Shown piece by piece: positions 24,542-32,985 of a DNA stretch of 52,121 nucleotides. The DNA comes from Acidobacteriota bacterium (GTDB taxonomy: Bacteria; Acidobacteriota; Terriglobia; Acidiferrales; UBA7541), in NCBI GenBank assembly GCA_021832085.1, contig JAKBLM010000024.1, forward strand, positions 1-52,121, read 5' to 3'. Both the position numbers and the translations under genes were made by a program. The notes under the pieces are model-generated. The model was not told the DNA's origin. It did not search any database and saw only the letters and a program-made list of their open reading frames with translations. Numbering within the stretch: the stretch's first letter is position 1; every line of letters begins with the position of its first letter.

Positions 24542-24988
24542 CTACGCGCTTGACGCCGCGCTTCTTCGCTGGTGAATCGTCACGCGCAGCCCGTCTCGCG
24601 GCCGCAGCGTGACCGGGGGCTACCGGCAGCGGCTTCTTGGCCCATCATCCACCCCGGTGGCTACAGCCGCATCGCGCTTCGGCCAGTCTCCGACCCTCGG
24701 CACTCGCCCTCCGAGAACCTGCGCCAGCCCTTCCTTCAGTTTCTGGCCCGCTTCGGGACGCTGGGCGAGCAGATACCAGATCCATGTCAGCCCGGCCGAG
24801 GTCGTTTCGTGTCGCGCGATCAGCGGAGTCATCGGGTGGTTGCGCACGATGCGTTCGCCCCATCCTGTCTCGCCGGCTGCCATCGCCAGCAGGCGGGTCA
24901 GCGGGTTTCGCGAGACAACCGCCAAATGCCCGGTCAGTAGATTTCCTTTCGGTCACGGTGGAACCAGGGCCGCGGAGTTGCAGATCAT
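24542..24988 (-). pseudogene. Cytochrome P450 relic with in-frame stops and internal deletions
   Basis: One reading frame, from an ATG at 24988 (after GGGGAGAAAAAGGG) to a TAG at 24542, carries three recognisable P450 parts. The N-terminus reads LVPP, stop, PKGNLLTGHLAVVSRNPL, where the stop replaces the Gly of the proline-rich PPGPKG hinge. Next is the I-helix region, MTPLIARHETTSAGLTWIWYLLAQRPE with its HETT motif, then QVLGGRVPRVGDWPK. After a second stop (24620-24622) comes a typical P450 C-terminus, VTLRPRDGLRVTIHQR. The substrate-recognition middle, the ExxR helix and the heme Cys loop are missing. Only about 149 codons remain of the usual 450, so no enzyme can be made. Confidence 0.8.
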
Positions 24989-25380
24989 CCCTTTTTCTCC
25001 CCGAATGCGGGCGGCCCGGGCGCTTGATGTAACTTAAGTCGCAGCGCCCCCGATCATTTCATCGTAGGTTTCGCGTCGTAGGCCGTCAATCCAACCACTT
25101 GCGGATTGGCGTCAAGCAAGGTAGTCTGTTTGGCTGGTGTGACTAGGGGAACTCGCTCCCTCCCCGTAGGCCGGACCTGAACGAGCCGGTCTCCCGCTAG
25201 AGGAGTCGCACCAGGACGTGGCTCGGAGGTATCTGATTTCTCCTTCGCCCTTCCCGTGGAGCGGACTAGGCTGGTGGACTGCCGGCCCGTCGATTTATTT
25301 TCCGCCGGTCTTCCCTCCATCTATTCGCGATTGGTGCTCGGTGTTTCCGAACGCAAACATCTTTCCGTTGAGGTGTATCG
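24989..25380. other. Intergenic region upstream of the transhydrogenase operon
   Basis: It must contain the pnt promoter, but no convincing -35/-10 pair could be fixed. GAGGTG five bases before the ATG at 25381 is the likely ribosome site. A minus-strand open frame at 25054-25320 has no recognisable protein features. Confidence 0.4.
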
Positions 25381-26550
25381 ATGGTCATTGGTGTTCCCAA
25401 AGAAATTTATCCGGGTGAGCGCCGCGTAAGTCTGGTGCCCGCCGTTATCCCCAATCTTGCCAAAGCTGGCATAGAGGTTGTCGTCCAGGCGGGTGCTGGG
25501 TCGCAGGCTGGTTATCCCGACACCGAATACGTGGCCAAGGGTGCCAAGATCCTGCCCGACCGGGCCGGGATTTTCCACCAGGCCGATGTGATTCTTCAGG
25601 TGCTCTGTTACGGCGCCAACGACCAGAACGGCGCCGACGATTTGCCCCTGTTGCGTCGCGGACAGGTGCTCATCGGCTTCCTGCGCCCGCTCGGGTCGGT
25701 GGAGACGGTTCAAAAAATAGCCGCTACCGGGGCCTCGGCCTTCAGCTTCGAGCTGATGCCTCGCATCACCCGCGCACAGAACATGGATGCGCTCTCGTCG
25801 ATGGCGACCGTCTCGGGTTACAAGGCGGTGCTGCTGGCCGCCGATACGCTCCCCCGGATGCTTCCGATGATGACCACTGCGGCCGGCACGATCACGCCCG
25901 CCCGCGTCTTCGTCATCGGTGCCGGCGTTGCCGGCTTGCAGGCGATCGCCACCGCTCACCGGCTGGGCGCGATCACCTCGGCTTACGACGTTCGCCCCGC
26001 CGCCCGCGAGCAGATCCTGAGCCTCGGCGGCCGCGTGGTCGAGCTCGAGCTCGAAACCGCCGGGGCCGAGGACCAGCGCGGCTACGCGAAGGCGCAAGAC
26101 GAGACCTTCTACCAGCGCCAGCGCGAGCAGCTCGGCCGCGTGGTCGCGGAAAGCGACATCGTCATCACCACCGCCGTTGTCCCCGGCCGGCGCTCGCCGC
26201 TGTTGGTCACCGCCGACGCCGTGCGCAGCATGGCCCCGGGATCGGTTATCGTCGACATGGCAGCCGAGCGCGGCGGCAATTGCGAGCTCACTCGCTCAGG
26301 TGAAATCATCGTCGAGCACGATGTCACGCTGGTGGGTTTTTTCAATCTCGCCAGCACCGTCCCTTACCATGCCAGCCACATGTACGCCAAGAACGCCACC
26401 GTGTTCCTGCTGCATCTGGTCAAGGACGGGAAGATCGATCTCGATCGCGACGACCAAATCCTCCAAGAGACCCTGCTCACCCGCGACGGCGAAGTGGTTC
26501 AGTCGCGCGTGCGCGAATTTTTCAATCTTCCGGCTCTTCAAAAGAGTTAG
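25381..26550 (+). CDS. pntAA: NAD(P) transhydrogenase subunit alpha part 1 (domain I, NAD-binding)
   Basis: The soluble NAD(H)-binding subunit of the proton-translocating transhydrogenase that moves hydride from NADH to NADP+. It has 389 residues. MVIGVPKEIYPGERRVSLVPA is the conserved start; GFLRPLGSVETVQKIAATGASAFSFELMPRITRAQNMDALSS is the AlaDH/PNT signature; FVIGAGVAGLQAIATAHRLGA is the Rossmann loop (GAGVAG); and VVPGRRSPLLVTADAVRSMAPGSVIVDMAAERGGN lies at the dimer/domain interface. It ends at residue 389 without membrane helices, so this is the three-gene (Rhodospirillum-type) arrangement. The next gene follows 16 bases later. Confidence 0.95.
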   Translation: MVIGVPKEIYPGERRVSLVPAVIPNLAKAGIEVVVQAGAGSQAGYPDTEYVAKGAKILPDRAGIFHQADVILQVLCYGANDQNGADDLPLLRRGQVLIGFLRPLGSVETVQKIAATGASAFSFELMPRITRAQNMDALSSMATVSGYKAVLLAADTLPRMLPMMTTAAGTITPARVFVIGAGVAGLQAIATAHRLGAITSAYDVRPAAREQILSLGGRVVELELETAGAEDQRGYAKAQDETFYQRQREQLGRVVAESDIVITTAVVPGRRSPLLVTADAVRSMAPGSVIVDMAAERGGNCELTRSGEIIVEHDVTLVGFFNLASTVPYHASHMYAKNATVFLLHLVKDGKIDLDRDDQILQETLLTRDGEVVQSRVREFFNLPALQKS

Positions 26551-26566
26551 CCAAGGAGAAAGGCGA

Positions 26567-26863
26567 ATGCCAGCGGACTTTATTATCAGTCTCTACGTGT
26601 TCGTGCTAGCCGGATTCATCGGGTTTATGGTGATTACCCGGGTGTCCCGGCTCTTGCACACACCCTTGATGTCACTCACAAACGCTCTCGATGCCGTTGT
26701 GGTGGTTGCCGCCATGATCATCGCGGGCCGGCGGGAATACGAACTCGCGGTGATTCTGGGCACGATCGCCGTGGCGGCCTCCTTCAGCAACGCTGTCGGT
26801 GGCTTCATCATTACCGAGCGCATGCTGCGCATGTTCAAAACGACTGGACCGAAAAAATCATGA
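26567..26863 (+). CDS. pntAB: NAD(P) transhydrogenase subunit alpha part 2 (membrane domain)
   Basis: A small membrane subunit of 98 residues that supplies the first helices of the proton channel. The ATG at 26567 is preceded by AAGGAG. The helices are FIISLYVFVLAGFIGFMVI, LTNALDAVVVVAAMIIAG and ELAVILGTIAVAASFSNAVGGFIITERML. The GFIITxRML end is characteristic of the family. It overlaps pntB by four bases (ATGA), which indicates translational coupling. Confidence 0.95.
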   Translation: MPADFIISLYVFVLAGFIGFMVITRVSRLLHTPLMSLTNALDAVVVVAAMIIAGRREYELAVILGTIAVAASFSNAVGGFIITERMLRMFKTTGPKKS

Positions 26864-28254
26864 ACCCCACCATCGCACATAACATCACCGAGTTCGCCTA
26901 CCTTGCCTCGATCGTCCTGTTCATCATGTCGCTGAAGTGGCTCAGCTCGCCCGAAACCGCCCGTCGCGGCGTGCGCGTCGGCGAGATCGGCATGGCGATC
27001 GCGATTCTCACCACACTCTTCGCCACGGGCATCATCCAGTATCAATGGATCCTGATCGGGCTTGCCGTCGGCGGTTTGGTCGGCATCCCGCTCGGCCTGG
27101 TCAAGACGACTGCTGTGCCCCAGCGGACCGCCCTCAGCCATTCTTTCGGCGCCCTCTCGGCATCGCTGATCGGCATCTCCGAGTACTACCTCCATCCGGC
27201 GCTCACCACCAAGTTTGGAATGGTCGAGATTTCGCTCGAAGTCATCATCGGCTCGCTCACCTTCACCGGCAGCTTGATCGCCGCGGGCAAGCTCCAGGAA
27301 ATCCTGCCGCAACGCCCGATCACCTATAAGGGCCAAAACGTCGTCAGCCTCTCCATCCTGGCGGCGGCGATCGGCCTGGGTATTGCGCTGATGTTCCACC
27401 CCGGCTTCACCATCCTGTTCCCGATCATGGTGGGCGTCTCCTTGCTCTTCGGTGTGATGCTGGTCACCCCGATCGGCGGCGCTGACATGCCGACCGTCAT
27501 CTCGCTGTTGAACTCCTATGCCGGCTTGGCCGATGCCCTGCTCGGCTTCGTCCTCAACAGCCGCGTGCTGATCGTCGCCGGCGCGCTCGACGGCGCTTCC
27601 GGTTTGATTCTCTCGATCATCATGTGCAAGGCGATGAATCGCTCGTTTACCAACGTCCTGTTCGGCGCTTTTGGCCAGGTGCAGGCGGGCGCCGCGGCCG
27701 GCAAGGAAGAGCGCACTGTGCGCTCGGCCACGCCGGAAGATGCTGCCGACATCCTCAAGGCGGCCAGCAACGTCGTTGTCGTCCCCGGCTACGGCATGGC
27801 TGTCGCCCAGGCCCAGCACAAGGTGCGCGAGCTCTACGACATCCTCACCCGTCAGGGGATCAACGTGACCTTCGGTGTCCACCCCGTGGCCGGCCGCATG
27901 CCCGGCCACATGAACGTGCTGCTCGCCGAGGCCGACATTCCTTACGACAAGCTGCTCGAGATGGACCAGGTCAATTCCGACATGGTCCAGACCGACGTGG
28001 CCCTGATCATCGGCGCCAACGATGTCACCAACCCGGCCGCGCGTACCGATCCGTCGAGCCCGATCTACGGCATGCCGATCATCGACGTCGACAAGGCGCG
28101 CACCGTCATGGTGATCAAGCGCAGCCTCAACCCCGGCTTCGCCGGCATCGACAACCCTCTCTATTACATGGACAAGACGCTGATGCTTTTCGGCGACGCC
28201 AAATCCTTCGTCGGCGAAATCGTTCGCGAACTTCAGGGCGGGCACCAACTCTGA
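26860..28254 (+). CDS. pntB: NAD(P) transhydrogenase subunit beta
   Basis: A subunit of 464 residues, the usual length, with about nine membrane helices followed by the NADP(H)-binding domain III. The membrane part has the ALSHSFGALSASLIGI, FTGSLIAAGKLQ and TPIGGADMPTVISLLNSYAGLADALLGF motifs that form the channel with pntAB. The cytosolic part has VVVPGYGMAVAQAQHKVREL (NADP pyrophosphate loop), FGVHPVAGRMPGHMNVLLAEA, LIIGANDVTNPAAR and the end KSFVGEIVRELQG. Overlap with pntAB and the short gaps show a pntAA-pntAB-pntB operon. The complex would use the proton gradient to make NADPH. Confidence 0.96.
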   Translation: MNPTIAHNITEFAYLASIVLFIMSLKWLSSPETARRGVRVGEIGMAIAILTTLFATGIIQYQWILIGLAVGGLVGIPLGLVKTTAVPQRTALSHSFGALSASLIGISEYYLHPALTTKFGMVEISLEVIIGSLTFTGSLIAAGKLQEILPQRPITYKGQNVVSLSILAAAIGLGIALMFHPGFTILFPIMVGVSLLFGVMLVTPIGGADMPTVISLLNSYAGLADALLGFVLNSRVLIVAGALDGASGLILSIIMCKAMNRSFTNVLFGAFGQVQAGAAAGKEERTVRSATPEDAADILKAASNVVVVPGYGMAVAQAQHKVRELYDILTRQGINVTFGVHPVAGRMPGHMNVLLAEADIPYDKLLEMDQVNSDMVQTDVALIIGANDVTNPAARTDPSSPIYGMPIIDVDKARTVMVIKRSLNPGFAGIDNPLYYMDKTLMLFGDAKSFVGEIVRELQGGHQL

Positions 28255-28308
28255 ACGCAGCAGGGGGCGGATACAAAACAGGGCGGGTTAGGCGATATGC
28301 AACCGGGC

Positions 28309-28340
28309 CGGGCGCGGCTGAAGCCTTTCGGTCGCGCCCG
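28309..28340 (+). terminator. GC-rich hairpin between pntB and cydA
   Basis: CGGGCGCG (28309-28316) pairs with CGCGCCCG (28333-28340) around a 16-base loop in the 163-base gap. There is no T tract, so it may only attenuate or process the transcript. Confidence 0.35.
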
Positions 28341-28417
28341 CCTGCGCGCGATTCGGCTTCGTCACGACCGGCCGATTCCGGTCGCAGCATTGTCGTAGCT
28401 GGACAGGGAGGTTTACG

Positions 28418-29740
28418 TTGCTCTCCGCTCTGCCAATCGACCGTTTCCAGTTCGCCTTTACCGTCACCTTTCACTACATCTTCCCCCAGATCACGATGGG
28501 CCTCGCCCTGCTCATCCTGATCCTGAAAACTCAGGCCCTCCGCACCGGTGAGGAAATCTACAACCGCTCCGCCCGGTTCTGGATCCGCATCTTCGGTATC
28601 ACCTTCGCCCTGGGTGTCGTCACCGGTATCCCGATGGAGTTCCAGTTCGGCACCAACTGGGCCCAGTTCTCCCGCGAAGCCGGCGGTGTGATCGGCCAGA
28701 CTCTCGCGATGGAGGGAGTCTTCGCCTTCTTCCTCGAGTCCAGTTTCCTTGGCCTGTTGCTCTTTGGCGAAAAGCGGCTCGGCCCGCGTGCTCATTGGGG
28801 CGCGGCGTTGGCCCTCTTCCTCGGCTCCTGGCTTTCCGGTTATTTCATCATCGCCACCAACGCCTGGATGCAGCATCCGGTGGCCTATCTCATCGGTCCC
28901 AACGGGCGGTTCGGCTTGGCGAGTTTCGTCGGCCTGCTCGGCAATCCCTGGGCCTGGTGGGAATTTGCCCACAATATGACCGGCGCCGTTGTCACCGGCT
29001 CGTTCGTGATGGCTTCGGTTGGCGCCTTCTATCTGCTTTCCAATCGCGAGCACGAGTTCGGCCGGCTGTTTGTCCGCACCGGCGTCATCGTCGGCCTGAT
29101 TGCGGCCGTGCTGATGGTCTTTCCCACCGGCGACAGCGAAAGCAAAATGGTTGCCACGAATCAGCCCGCCACCTTTGCCGCCATGGAAGGGCTGTTCCAC
29201 TCCCAGAAGGGGGCGCCTATCGCCATTCTCGGCCAGCCCGATATGGTCAAGCGCCGGCTCGACAATCCGCTGACGATTCCCCGTGTCCTCAGCTTCCTCA
29301 CCTACCGCCGATGGGGGGCCGAGGTGAAAGGGTTGAGCAGCATTCCGGAAAACTTGTGGCCTGATCAGGTCCCACTCGTCTACTACTGCTATCACATCAT
29401 GGTCGGCCTGGGGACGATCTTCGTCGCGGTCCTGGTGATCTGCGGATTCCTGCTCTGGCGTGGCCGCCTCTTCCACTCGCGCGCGGCGCTGTGGGCATTG
29501 ATGCTGGCGCTGCCGTTCCCCTTCATTGCCAACACGGCTGGCTGGATCACGGCCGAGGCCGGCCGCCAGCCTTGGCTCATCTATTCCTTGATGCGCACCA
29601 ACCAGGGATTCTCGAGCCAGGTCTCTTCGGGCAACGCCCTGTTCACCTTTGTCGGTTTCATGGGCCTCTACGCGCTGCTGAGCCTGCTCTTTGTCTTTCT
29701 CACGTGGCGCGAAATCGGCCGCGGTCCGGGGATGGTGTAG
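28418..29740 (+). CDS. cydA: Cytochrome bd ubiquinol oxidase subunit I
   Basis: The heme-bearing subunit of the high-affinity quinol oxidase in the cytoplasmic membrane. It has 440 residues. The start is TTG 28418, six bases after GGGAGG, which puts the low-spin/high-spin heme ligand His at position 19 (VTFHYIFPQ) exactly as in E. coli. The second heme His is at 185 (WWEFAHNMTGA) and the heme b558 Met is at 328 (HIMVGLGT). GQTLAMEGVFAFFLESSFLG carries the two conserved Glu of the heme pocket, and GRQPW is present. The quinol-binding Q-loop is short, as in cyanide-insensitive or Bacillus-like oxidases, which explains 440 instead of about 520 residues. cydB follows after two bases. Confidence 0.95.
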   Translation: MLSALPIDRFQFAFTVTFHYIFPQITMGLALLILILKTQALRTGEEIYNRSARFWIRIFGITFALGVVTGIPMEFQFGTNWAQFSREAGGVIGQTLAMEGVFAFFLESSFLGLLLFGEKRLGPRAHWGAALALFLGSWLSGYFIIATNAWMQHPVAYLIGPNGRFGLASFVGLLGNPWAWWEFAHNMTGAVVTGSFVMASVGAFYLLSNREHEFGRLFVRTGVIVGLIAAVLMVFPTGDSESKMVATNQPATFAAMEGLFHSQKGAPIAILGQPDMVKRRLDNPLTIPRVLSFLTYRRWGAEVKGLSSIPENLWPDQVPLVYYCYHIMVGLGTIFVAVLVICGFLLWRGRLFHSRAALWALMLALPFPFIANTAGWITAEAGRQPWLIYSLMRTNQGFSSQVSSGNALFTFVGFMGLYALLSLLFVFLTWREIGRGPGMV

Positions 29741-29742
29741 CG

Positions 29743-30783
29743 ATGGCGACGGTCTGGTTTTGCCTGGTCAGTCTCATGCTTGCGATTTACGTCGTCCTCG
29801 ACGGTTTCGACCTCGGGGCCGGCATCATCCATCTCTTTGTCGGCAAGACGCTCGAGGAACGCCGCGCCGTGATCGGCTCGATCGGTCCGGTCTGGGACGG
29901 CAATGAAGTCTGGCTCCTCGCCACCGGCGGCACGCTCTATCTCGCCTTTCCCGAGCTTTACGCCACCGGCTTCAGCGGCTTCTATCTCCCGCTGATCATC
30001 GTGCTCTGGCTCTTCGTGTTGCGCGGCACCTCGATCGAATTCCGCAACGCGGTCGAGAGCCCCGTTTGGATCCCCTTCTGGGACGTCCTGTTCGGCTTCT
30101 CCAGCCTGCTCTTGGCGCTCTTCTTCGGTGCCGCGCTCGGCAACATCATGCGCGGTGTCCCGCTGGACGCCAGCCATCGCTTCTTCGAACCGCTCTGGAC
30201 CAACTTCCGCGTCGGCGCCGTCACCGGCATTCTCGACTGGTACACCATTCTCGTCGGCCTGGCTGCGGTTGCCGCCCTGGCGCTGCACGGCGCCCTCTGG
30301 GTCGCGCTCAAGACCGAGGGCGATCTCGAACAGAGGGCGGCCCGCGTGGCGCGGCCACTCTGGGGTCTGGTGGTCCTTTTCACAGCGCTGATCACAGTCG
30401 CCACCTTCGCCCTTCAGCCGCAGCTCGCGATCAACCTGCGGCGTTATCCGTGGGGATATGCTTTCCCGGCGCTGGCCATTTTCGGGCTCGCGTTTATCAT
30501 GATCTTTCTCCGTCGCAGCCGCATGAAGGCCTTTCTCGCTTCCTGCGCCTATCTGTTGGGGATGCTGTCGAGCGCCACGTTCGGCCTCTATCCCTTCGTG
30601 CTGCCCTCGCGCACCGATCCCGCATTTGCGCTCACCATTGAAAATTCGCAGGCCCCCGCCTACGGTCTTCACGTCGCGTTGGTCTGGTGGATCGTGGGCA
30701 TGATCCTGGCCGCCGGCTACTTCACCCACACCTATCGCCGCTTCGCCGGAAAGGTCCGTCCCGGCGAGGGCTACGGCCACTGA
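29743..30783 (+). CDS. cydB: Cytochrome bd ubiquinol oxidase subunit II
   Basis: The partner of CydA, 346 residues with about nine membrane helices. The start MATVWFCLVSLMLAIYVVLDGFDLGAGII carries the family motif YVVLDGFDLGAG. IGPVWDGNEVWLLATGGTLYLAFP and FRGTSIEFR-like LRGTSIEFRNAVESPVW follow. It begins two bases after the cydA stop, so the two are certainly co-translated. No cydX-like small ORF or cydCD export genes are seen nearby. Confidence 0.95.
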   Translation: MATVWFCLVSLMLAIYVVLDGFDLGAGIIHLFVGKTLEERRAVIGSIGPVWDGNEVWLLATGGTLYLAFPELYATGFSGFYLPLIIVLWLFVLRGTSIEFRNAVESPVWIPFWDVLFGFSSLLLALFFGAALGNIMRGVPLDASHRFFEPLWTNFRVGAVTGILDWYTILVGLAAVAALALHGALWVALKTEGDLEQRAARVARPLWGLVVLFTALITVATFALQPQLAINLRRYPWGYAFPALAIFGLAFIMIFLRRSRMKAFLASCAYLLGMLSSATFGLYPFVLPSRTDPAFALTIENSQAPAYGLHVALVWWIVGMILAAGYFTHTYRRFAGKVRPGEGYGH

Positions 30784-30881
30784 TCCCGGATGGCTTCAGG
30801 CGCGCTATCGCCGCCGGTTCCGCTTCTTCCCGGCGTCCGAGCGGCGTGGCGCCGACTGGTTTCGGCCCGCGTGGTGGACTG

Positions 30882-32066
30882 ATGTCCCGTTTCGTTTCAA
30901 CGCTCCGTCTTTTGCGGCGACAGCTCTTTTACCTCGCTGTCGCCGCGATCGTGACCGCCATTTTCTGGGCGATGGACCGGACAACCAGTCCTCTCACCGT
31001 GCTGGTCTATTCGCTGTGCATCGGCAACCTGATCCATCCCGCACTGGAGCACTGGTACGGCTACGTTTCCCGGCGCCCGTTCCCTTATAACTGGCTGCTC
31101 TCTCTGTTTGCTCTAATCGTTCTCACGCCGCCCGTCTACCTCATTTCCAGCCTGCTTGTCTGGTGGATCGCACCGCCGGCGCCGCAGCCGCTCACCCGCT
31201 GGCTTGCCGAATGGAAATTCCCCGTACTGGCCACTCTCGTTTTCGGCGCAGTCATACCCCTGTTTGACGCCACGAGAGAGCGGCTCGAGCGCCGCAATGC
31301 CAAGCTGCAGCGCTCGGTCGAACTCGGCGCCGCGCGTCTGGAACAGCAGGAACGGGAACTCCCGCGCGCCCGTGAAATTCAGCAGTCGCTGCTGCCGAAA
31401 TCCATTCTGCAGCTCCCCGGTTTTGAACTGGCCACGGCCTGGCAGCCCGCCCGCGTCGTCGGCGGCGACTATTTCGACGTGCTCCCGCTCGGTGAAAAGC
31501 GGCTGGCGATCTGCATTGCCGACGTCGTCGGCAAGGGCGTCTCCGCTGCCTTGCTCATGGCCAACGTCCAGGCCACCGTCCGGGCCTTTGCCCACGACTC
31601 GGAAAGCCCCGCCCACCTCTGCGATCGCGTCAACCGCGTGCTCTGCGAAAATATCGCCGCCGACAAGTTCGTCACCTTTTTCTACGGCATCCTCGATGCG
31701 GGCGAGCGCACCTTCCGCTATTGCAATGCCGGTCATCCCTTTCCGCTTCTCGTCACCTCCGATTCCACCAGTCAGCTGGCCGAGGGCGGCGCTGTGCTCG
31801 GCATTTTTCCGGAAGGGAAATACGGAAACGCGACGGTTCATCTGAGCCCGGGCGACCGCCTGCTCCTGTTCACCGACGGCATCACCGAAGCAACCGGCCC
31901 CGAAGATCAGGAATTCGGCCAGGAAAGCATCACCGCGTTTGCCCGAGCCGACCGTTCTATTTCCGCCGCCGAGCTGAACCGCCGGCTCCTCGCCCATGTC
32001 AGCGACTTCTGCCGCGGCCGCTTCCATGACGACGCCACCCTCCTGGTCATCGCCGTAAGCGACTAG
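30882..32066 (+). CDS. Membrane-anchored RsbU/SpoIIE-type serine phosphatase
   Basis: A PP2C-like phosphatase of 394 residues that would dephosphorylate an anti-sigma-antagonist-type protein. The N-terminus has four membrane helices (LFYLAVAAIVTAIFWAM, LTVLVYSLCIGNLIHPAL, WLLSLFALIVLTPPVYLISSLL and PVLATLVFGAVIPLF), then a coiled-coil linker of about residues 130-165. The catalytic domain has the classic motifs: LPRAREIQQSLLPKS, RVVGGDYFDVLPL, IADVVGKGVSAALLMA, FRYCNAGHPFPLL, LLLFTDGITEA and HDDATLLVIAV, including the metal-binding Asp residues. The ATG at 30882 lies 98 bases after cydB. No partner anti-sigma or STAS gene is adjacent. Confidence 0.9.
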   Translation: MSRFVSTLRLLRRQLFYLAVAAIVTAIFWAMDRTTSPLTVLVYSLCIGNLIHPALEHWYGYVSRRPFPYNWLLSLFALIVLTPPVYLISSLLVWWIAPPAPQPLTRWLAEWKFPVLATLVFGAVIPLFDATRERLERRNAKLQRSVELGAARLEQQERELPRAREIQQSLLPKSILQLPGFELATAWQPARVVGGDYFDVLPLGEKRLAICIADVVGKGVSAALLMANVQATVRAFAHDSESPAHLCDRVNRVLCENIAADKFVTFFYGILDAGERTFRYCNAGHPFPLLVTSDSTSQLAEGGAVLGIFPEGKYGNATVHLSPGDRLLLFTDGITEATGPEDQEFGQESITAFARADRSISAAELNRRLLAHVSDFCRGRFHDDATLLVIAVSD

Positions 32067-32376
32067 TCCCAATTTCACGCGCCTACTGGTTGTTGAGCCT
32101 CCGGCGAGGCGCCGGCTGGTTTCGCGTGGCGCCGCCATTCAGGGCGGCGGCCCGCACGTCCCCGTAAGATCCTGCTGCAGGTCCGTAGTGATCGCTGACT
32201 CCCCGCGTCGAATCCGTACACAGCGCAGCGGCGTGAATCCCGCCTGCCTTTCAGGGCCGATGTCCGCCGAAGGGCCTCGATTCGAAGGCGAATGCCCCAT
32301 CCTTGCGCGGCAGCGCGGTGACGGGAGACTCGGCAGCCGAGTCGCTCGTGGCTACCCAACGAAGTTTTCTTCTCGC
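32067..32376. other. Intergenic region between convergent phosphatase and SnoaL genes
   Basis: No gene recognised. It contains a perfect short hairpin at 32327-32343 (GACTCGG, loop CAG, CCGAGTC), 34 bases past the SnoaL stop on the minus strand, which may act as its terminator though no T run follows. A GGCGCCGGCTGGTTTCG block at about 32112 resembles one in the gap before the phosphatase (about 30849). Confidence 0.4.
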
Positions 32377-32844
32377 TTATTCCGCCTGGGTCGTATTCTG
32401 CGCGGCGCGAATTTTCCAGCCGTCAGCGACCTTGACCAGCAGCCAGGTCGCGATGCCCGACCGGCCCGGCCGTGGCTTTCCGCTCGCGTTGAGTTCTCCG
32501 TGAATTCCCCAGGTCAGGTGAACGATGGCGATGTCCGGCTGCAGAAACCGGACCGTCAGTTGGTTGTTGGACCAGTGGCTGGCCTGGTACATCGCGCGAT
32601 GTTCCACGGCAAACCAGTTCTCGAACTCCTCGCGCCCTTGCAGCCAGACGCCCTGGTCGGTCACGTAATCGCCGTCGATGCTCAGGAGGCCGGCCAGTGC
32701 CTTGAAGTTGTGATTGTTCCAGTCGTTTTGCCAATGAGCGGCCACGGCGCGAATTTCACGCTCTTGCTTGACCGGATTTTGTGCCCACGCCGTCGCGCCC
32801 ACCAGCAGCATGGCGCATAGCCCCAGCGCAATCTGTTTCCACAT
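32377..32844 (-). CDS. Secreted SnoaL/DUF4440-like protein
   Basis: A protein of 155 residues starting at ATG 32844, seven bases after GGAGG. A signal peptide (MWKQIALGLCAMLLVGATAWAQ) is followed by a single NTF2-like cone domain: EIRAVAAHWQNDWNNHNFKALAGLLSIDGDYVTDQGVWLQGREEF, then ANxQLTVRFLQPDIAIVHLTWGI and a terminal strand GIATWLLVKVADGWKIRAAQNT. This matches the SgcJ/EcaC and DUF4440 type of NTF2-like proteins. Such domains bind small molecules or have weak catalytic roles, and nothing identifies the ligand. It is divergent from the CPBP protease gene. Confidence 0.82.
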   Translation of the reverse strand: MWKQIALGLCAMLLVGATAWAQNPVKQEREIRAVAAHWQNDWNNHNFKALAGLLSIDGDYVTDQGVWLQGREEFENWFAVEHRAMYQASHWSNNQLTVRFLQPDIAIVHLTWGIHGELNASGKPRPGRSGIATWLLVKVADGWKIRAAQNTTQAE

Positions 32845-32985
32845 CGAGACCACCTCCGACAGCCCGTTTTTCAATCCGCTCCCCGCACTGCCGCGAGAGT
32901 ACAAGCCCGGCCGCGCCCCGTCAATGCCGCCCCGCCGCGGTGTAGAATGCCTCTTTTCCGCAGGGCCGAAGCCGCGGGAGGTGTC

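Noticed and set aside
24970..25037. PFGHGGTRAAELQIIPF on the plus strand looks like a P450 heme loop
   Set aside because: It is on the opposite strand to the P450 relic, lacks the Cys and is explained by chance.
26593..28248. A 551-codon minus-strand frame opposite pntAB and pntB
   Set aside because: Antisense shadow; the plus-strand products are clear transhydrogenase subunits.
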